7,493 nt of DNA from Bacteroidota bacterium (GTDB taxonomy: Bacteria; Bacteroidota; Bacteroidia; UKL13-3). The translations under genes and the position numbers were made by a program. Below the pieces are notes generated by a model. The model was given only the letters and a program-made list of their open reading frames with translations. It was not told the origin of the DNA and did not search any database. The stretch lies in assembly GCA_004293295.1 (NCBI GenBank), contig RDYC01000301.1:1-7493 (forward strand). The letters run 5' to 3'. Of this stretch, positions 7,160 through 7,493 are shown one piece after another (position 1 is the stretch's first letter; each line of letters starts with the position of its first letter).

Positions 7160-7177
7160 AAACGTTAGATAACGTTT
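7160..7177. promoter_or_regulatory. 18-base palindrome, possible operator upstream of the lipoprotein gene
   Basis: AAACGTTAGATAACGTTT has two perfect 8-base half-sites around a two-base centre (GA). It overlaps the TTTTG that would serve as the -33 element of the lipoprotein gene, a typical position for repressor binding. The regulator is unknown and the role is inferred from symmetry and position. Confidence 0.35.
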
Positions 7178-7207
7178 TGAAAATTTCATTAGTATGATAT
7201 ATATTGC
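7176..7207 (+). promoter_or_regulatory. Possible promoter of the lipoprotein gene
   Basis: TTTG at 7176-7179, a 20-base spacer, then TATATTGC at 7200-7207, an imperfect match to TAnnTTTG. It would give a leader of roughly 35 bases before the ATG at 7248. A moderate match in a very AT-rich stretch, so chance is possible. Confidence 0.3.
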
Positions 7208-7247
7208 CAAAACATACTATAACACCAACTATTTAACCATTGCTTTT

Positions 7248-7493
7248 ATGAAAACAACTTTTATTAAACTCTCTATTCTTGTAGGCATTTTCTATGGTTT
7301 ATCGGCTTGCCAGTCTGACCACAAAAAAACCATTGCCACCAATAACCCTGAAACACCTGTTGTTGATTCGCTGCCCGACACCGCTTCCGTGAGAGGTTAC
7401 ACGTATCAAGAATTTGCCGCCACTGTTAAAGTAAGCGACTCGCAAAGTGTGTTTTTACCCAAACTATGGGAACTTTGGAAAGCGGAAAAATGG
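7248..7493 (+). CDS. Putative lipoprotein (3' end outside window)
   Basis: The first 82 residues are visible and the frame is open at the right edge. Residues 1-20 form a lipoprotein signal peptide (MKTTFIK, hydrophobic core) with the lipobox LSAC; Cys21 is the predicted lipidated residue. After it comes QSDHKK, then a flexible Thr/Pro/Asp-rich linker (about 28-49) and the start of a folded part (about 50-82: YTYQEFAATVKVSDSQ, then LPKLWELWKAEKW). One acidic residue near the Cys is weakly reminiscent of the surface-export signals of Bacteroidota lipoproteins, but not enough to decide which membrane face it occupies. I do not recognise the family from this fragment. It stands 202 bases after the TPR gene and likely has its own promoter. 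Confidence 0.82.
   Translation, partial: MKTTFIKLSILVGIFYGLSACQSDHKKTIATNNPETPVVDSLPDTASVRGYTYQEFAATVKVSDSQSVFLPKLWELWKAEKW

Noticed and set aside
7046..7247. Possible small RNA gene or tRNA in the 202-base gap.
   Set aside because: No tRNA-like cloverleaf, no known riboswitch core and no convincing terminator; only the hairpin and palindrome listed separately.
1..7493. CRISPR arrays, insertion sequences, att sites and phage or defence genes.
   Set aside because: No spaced direct repeats, transposase motifs, flanking inverted repeats or recognised defence domains were found on either strand.

Overview
The window looks like chromosomal DNA of a Bacteroidota bacterium. The base composition is AT-rich. 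Most proteins start with Sec or lipoprotein signal peptides. The largest protein ends in a type IX secretion system (T9SS) C-terminal sorting domain, which is essentially confined to that phylum. Several intergenic regions carry sequences resembling the Bacteroidota promoter (TTG/TTTG, about 19-20 bases, TAnnTTTG) rather than the E. coli type. No RNA gene, insertion sequence, CRISPR array or phage gene was seen.

Layout: (1) On the minus strand, reading leftward from 1113, lies a two-gene unit: a 299-residue secreted beta-rich protein of unknown role, then after 14 bases a DUF2752-type small membrane protein that runs off the left edge. (2) Divergent from it, on the plus strand, is a 130-residue protein with a signal peptide and a C-terminal TM2 domain (1160-1552), closed by a strong intrinsic terminator (1573-1604). 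(3) A giant exported PKD-repeat protein (1779-6446, or 1701 if the upstream ATG is used) fills most of the window. Several of its PKD domains appear to be interrupted by long insertions, one of them very rich in tryptophan. (4) A small periplasmic protein with four TPR units (6542-7045) follows, with a near-ideal promoter so close to the ATG that its mRNA may be leaderless. (5) After a 202-base gap holding a hairpin and an 18-base palindrome comes the 5' end of a lipoprotein gene that runs off the right edge.

All six genes encode envelope or secreted proteins, so the theme is cell-surface and periplasm biology. The giant PKD protein is most likely a T9SS-delivered surface or released adhesin-like protein. 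The TPR protein could share its transcript because no terminator was seen between them, but nothing in the sequence proves a functional link. No known defence, mobile or biosynthetic system is present. The least ordinary elements are the architecture of the PKD protein and the regulatory DNA at 1105-1140, 6508-6542 and 7104-7207.
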